From positions 1 through 64,000 of the forward strand of contig JAHXIP010000010.1 of assembly GCA_025655575.1 (NCBI GenBank): a stretch of 64,000 bases of DNA, written 5' to 3'. Of the stretch, positions 61,618 to 64,000 are shown one piece after another. This stretch comes from Candidatus Thiodiazotropha sp. (ex Monitilora ramsayi) (lineage in GTDB: Bacteria; Pseudomonadota; Gammaproteobacteria; Chromatiales; Chromatiaceae). Under the pieces are notes generated by a model. That model ran no database searches. It had not been told where the DNA came from and saw only the letters and a program-made list of their open reading frames with translations. Made by a program: the position numbers and the translations under genes. Numbering within the stretch: the first letter of the stretch is position 1; each line of letters begins with the position of its first letter.

Positions 61618-62487
61618 TCAGCTTTCACTGGCCTGTATCACCTCACCACTGTCCATATCTTCTCCACGCTGGATGATTAGCTCCACCCGGCGGTTCTGCG
61701 CCCGATTCTCGCGGGAATCATTGGGCATCAGCGGTTGTGAATCGGCAAAACCCTGAATCAGGAAGCGATTCTCATCAAGGGCGGCATTACTTAACATTGC
61801 ATGTACCACAGTTACCGCTCTTGCAGAAGAGAGTTCCCAATTGGAACGGAACCGCTTAGTCGAGATCGGTATGTTGTCAGTATGGCCGGCGACGATGATC
61901 TTGCCAGGTGTATCAGCAATAACATCGGTGATCTTTGAGATTACCTCGAAAAAATCTGGGTTCAGGTTTGCACGGCCTGACGGGAAAGAGCCCTTCTCCT
62001 GAATGCGGATAATGATCTTGGTATCTTCCCTTTCAACATCAAGCAACCCTTCTTCGATCTCCTGATCGAGTTGCTCTTTCAACTCTTCCGCTTGGGCCTC
62101 CACCTCTTTTTCCAACTCGGCCTGCATCGCTGCCTTGGCAGCATCGATATCCAGCGACTCTTGGGATTGCTGCTCCAAATCGAGATGCTCCTTCTCAATA
62201 TCAGTAGTCTGCTGGCGAATCTCCTTGATCGGCGTCGGTTCTGGCTTGCCGGAGCTGAACTCCTGCATAATCACGCTGGTGCCCTTGACGATTTCGTTGG
62301 TCGGTATCTCCCGCTGTACGCCAAACGCATCCTTCATCGACTCTGCCATCTTCTTGAATCGCACAGCATCCATCTCAGCAAATGACAGCAACAGCACGAA
62401 GAAACACATCAGGAGTGACATCAGGTCCGCAAAAGTTGCCAGCCAGGCCGGTAACCCAGCATCACATTTGGGGCATTCATCCGCCAT
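61618..62487 (-). CDS. pomB: flagellar motor protein PomB
   Basis: A 289-residue stator B subunit of the sodium type. The membrane helix has ion-binding D21 in WLATFADLMSLLMCFFVLLLSFAEMD, nearly identical to Vibrio PomB. A long glutamate/glutamine-rich linker (about 90-155) leads to an OmpA-like domain (GSFPSGRANL, VAGHTDNIPISTKRFRSNWELSSARAVTV, ENRAQNRRVELII). Two cysteines at 5 and 8 resemble PomB's N-terminus. Na+ use is inferred from this similarity. It lies 4 bases after pomA. Confidence 0.92.
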   Translation of the reverse strand: MADECPKCDAGLPAWLATFADLMSLLMCFFVLLLSFAEMDAVRFKKMAESMKDAFGVQREIPTNEIVKGTSVIMQEFSSGKPEPTPIKEIRQQTTDIEKEHLDLEQQSQESLDIDAAKAAMQAELEKEVEAQAEELKEQLDQEIEEGLLDVEREDTKIIIRIQEKGSFPSGRANLNPDFFEVISKITDVIADTPGKIIVAGHTDNIPISTKRFRSNWELSSARAVTVVHAMLSNAALDENRFLIQGFADSQPLMPNDSRENRAQNRRVELIIQRGEDMDSGEVIQASES

Positions 62488-62491
62488 TGCG

Positions 62492-63277
62492 TCAGGCTTC
62501 CTGAGTCGGGCGCTTGCCGGTTGGCAGGTAGGTACTCAATAACTGTTCAAGTACCCGTGGGTTCATACCTTCCTGTATCCCGGATATGGTCTCGATAATC
62601 AGAGACTTGTTAGTCTTTTCCATACTGCTGGCACGTGCCAGCTTTTCGGACATAGGTTGGGCGAAAGCATTGGCGATGACCGCACCATAGAGTGTGGTCA
62701 ACAAAGCCACGGCCATGGCGGGGCCTATGCTCGCCGGATCTGACATATTCGCCAGCATCTGTACCAGACCCACAAGCGTACCGATCATGCCCATGGCAGG
62801 AGCCATGGTCGCCATGTTCTTGAACATGGTCTGCCCGACTTCATGACGCTGAATGGTCAGATCGATGTCCTTGGTCAGCAGCTTGTTGACCAGGGCAGGA
62901 TCATGCCCATCGACACACAGACTGATACCCTGTTGGAGGAAGGTATTGCCGATCTCCTGTCCCTCCAGGGCCAGCAAGCCATTTTTACGTGCGATGTCCG
63001 CCAGCTCCACCGCTTCCTCAATCAGTTTTTTTGGATCGTCGGTCTTGTAGAAGAAGGCCTTCATGCCGATACTGAAGGAGCCTAGAAAATCCCCCAGGGA
63101 GACCTGCATCAGGGTCACCATGAAGGTGCCACCCACAACAATGAGAATCGAGGGGACATTGACGAACAGCATGACATCGCCGCCCGAAGCAATGGCGCCG
63201 ATGATGATGCCGAACCCACCCAGCAAACCAACCAGTGTAGCAATATCCACCTGTGTAAACTCCGACTCCCCGATCAT
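62492..63277 (-). CDS. pomA: flagellar motor protein PomA
   Basis: A 261-residue stator A subunit with four membrane helices: about 8-28, 36-58, 150-172 and 182-204. Signatures: VDIATLVGLLGGFGIIIGAI, the cytoplasmic loop DIARKNGLLALEGQEI, MATMAPAMGMIGTLVGLVQMLANM, and ALLTTLYGAVIANAFAQPMSEKL. With PomB it forms a stator separate from MotCD. A sigma-28 promoter lies at 63374-63400, so this operon is late-class and FliA dependent. Confidence 0.93.
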   Translation of the reverse strand: MIGESEFTQVDIATLVGLLGGFGIIIGAIASGGDVMLFVNVPSILIVVGGTFMVTLMQVSLGDFLGSFSIGMKAFFYKTDDPKKLIEEAVELADIARKNGLLALEGQEIGNTFLQQGISLCVDGHDPALVNKLLTKDIDLTIQRHEVGQTMFKNMATMAPAMGMIGTLVGLVQMLANMSDPASIGPAMAVALLTTLYGAVIANAFAQPMSEKLARASSMEKTNKSLIIETISGIQEGMNPRVLEQLLSTYLPTGKRPTQEA

Positions 63278-63373
63278 TAACGTTATATCGAAGAAGCAAG
63301 CTATTCTGGCTCATTTTCCTTGTATATAAGGCAGACTGGCTGAGGCTGCTTCTTCGATCCCACTCTGATTTGT

Positions 63374-63400
63374 TTAGCGGACATCTGTGGTGAAACTTTA
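63374..63400 (-). promoter_or_regulatory. sigma-28 (FliA) promoter of pomA-pomB-pilZ
   Basis: The minus strand reads TAAAGTTT, 11 bases, then TCCGCTAA. The -35 box is an exact match to the FliA consensus TAAAGTTT; the -10 matches GCCGATAA at six of eight positions; the spacing is exactly 11. Transcription would start near 63366, about 89 bases before pomA. FliA itself is encoded at 12758-13510. Confidence 0.8.
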
Positions 63401-63486
63401 ATTCCTTTTACGTCATTAAAGTGACGAAAAGTTTACATTTCTCAAGTACGAGACAATGATGAACCTAATCGAGTATTCTTTGGCGC

Positions 63487-64000
63487 ATGTCAGGTAAAAA
63501 AACTGTACTCATCACCGGTTGCTCCAGTGGCATCGGGTACTGTGTCGCAAAGGGACTGAATGCCCGTGGCTATCGTGTCATTGCTACTGCAAGAAAGGCA
63601 CACGATGTCCAGGAACTGCAACAGCAGGGGTTTGAGGCGCTCCCCCTGGACCTGGATGACAGTCACTCCATCACCCTTGCGGTTGAGCAGGTGCTGGCTC
63701 TCTCAGGGGGTAAGCTTTACGCACTTTTCAACAACGGTGCCTATGGACAACCAGGCGCAGTGGAGGATCTGTCTCGTGAGACCCTACGTCACCAGTTTGA
63801 GACCAATCTATTCGGCTGGCATGAATTGACCTGCCTGCTCATACCCCACATGCGTCGACACGGGGAAGGCCGCATCATTCAAAATAGCTCCATCCTGGGA
63901 TTCATGACTCTACCCTACCGTGGCGCCTATGTAGCCAGTAAATATGCCCTGGAGGGTTTGAGTGATACTTTACGGCTGGAACTAGCAGGCAGTGGCATCC
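63487..64000 (+). CDS. short-chain dehydrogenase/reductase, 3' end beyond the window
   Basis: The first 171 residues of a classical SDR are present. Cofactor loop TGCSSGIGYCVAKGL (TGxxxGIG), NNGAYGQPGAVEDLS (NNAG-like), the catalytic serine in IIQNSSILGF and the YxxxK motif in AYVASKYALEGLSDTLRLEL are all visible. It should reduce or oxidise an alcohol/carbonyl with NAD(P)H; the substrate is unknown. The start ATG at 63487 is divergent from the pomA operon. Confidence 0.88.
   Translation, partial: MSGKKTVLITGCSSGIGYCVAKGLNARGYRVIATARKAHDVQELQQQGFEALPLDLDDSHSITLAVEQVLALSGGKLYALFNNGAYGQPGAVEDLSRETLRHQFETNLFGWHELTCLLIPHMRRHGEGRIIQNSSILGFMTLPYRGAYVASKYALEGLSDTLRLELAGSGI

Overview
The window reads as chromosomal DNA of a motile, sulfur-oxidising gammaproteobacterium of the Chromatiales / Sedimenticolaceae type. 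A lucinid-symbiont relative such as Candidatus Thiodiazotropha would fit. That placement is an inference from gene content: Pseudomonas/Vibrio-like gene order in a polar flagellum and chemotaxis cluster, flavocytochrome c sulfide dehydrogenase, an ETHE1-type sulfur dioxygenase, and the gammaproteobacterial fmdB-DUF502-aspS-nudB order. No rRNA, CRISPR array, complete insertion sequence or integrase gene was seen.

Layout. 1-860: AT-rich accessory DNA that looks like the edge of an integron cassette array (a small membrane-protein gene followed by an attC-like site). 1098-1487: tRNA-Ser(GGA), faced by two partial copies of its own 3' end. 1558-3595: YbaK-like deacylase, a methyltransferase and mobB. 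3675-23386 (minus strand): one nearly continuous flagellar export, regulation and chemotaxis block, in transcription order fliL-M-N-O-P-Q-R-flhB, flhA-flhF-flhG-fliA-cheY-cheZ-cheA-cheB-motC-motD-parC-parP-cheW-small ORF-DUF2802 gene. A good sigma-54 promoter lies before fliL and a weaker candidate before flhA. Divergent from fliL are an HDOD-GAF histidine kinase and a response regulator with PAS, GGDEF and EAL domains, followed by ettA.

30129-34021 (minus): a three-gene redox operon of a nonaheme cytochrome c fused to a membrane cytochrome b, a dihaem cytochrome c (fccA-like) and the fccB flavoprotein. An FNR-like box and a perfect palindrome lie upstream. 34.3-36.4 kb: a low-density accessory patch (44-residue membrane protein, AAC(6')-like acetyltransferase, gene remnant, lipoprotein). 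36.4-41.7 kb: DUF2202, DUF4136, an orphan ParA, an FN3 lipoprotein, ferredoxin-NADP reductase, a TlpA-like thioredoxin and a secreted unknown.

41740-44812: malyl-CoA lyase plus a two-subunit ligase that resembles malate-CoA ligase more than succinyl-CoA synthetase; together they would interconvert malate with acetyl-CoA and glyoxylate. 45.0-59.0 kb: housekeeping genes (hemF, ETHE1-like, metZ, gshA, prc, nudix genes, yjbQ, nudB, aspS, fmdB). 59.5-63.4 kb: an exported protein with two PilJ-type modules and a second, Na+-type stator operon (pomA-pomB-pilZ) behind a sigma-28 promoter. The window ends inside a short-chain dehydrogenase gene.

How it fits together: the cell builds a polar flagellum under a sigma-54 to FliA cascade, places chemoreceptor arrays with ParC/ParP, has two stator types and several cyclic-di-GMP inputs, and draws electrons from sulfide or persulfide chemistry. 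All functions are assigned by reading protein motifs; no database search was run.
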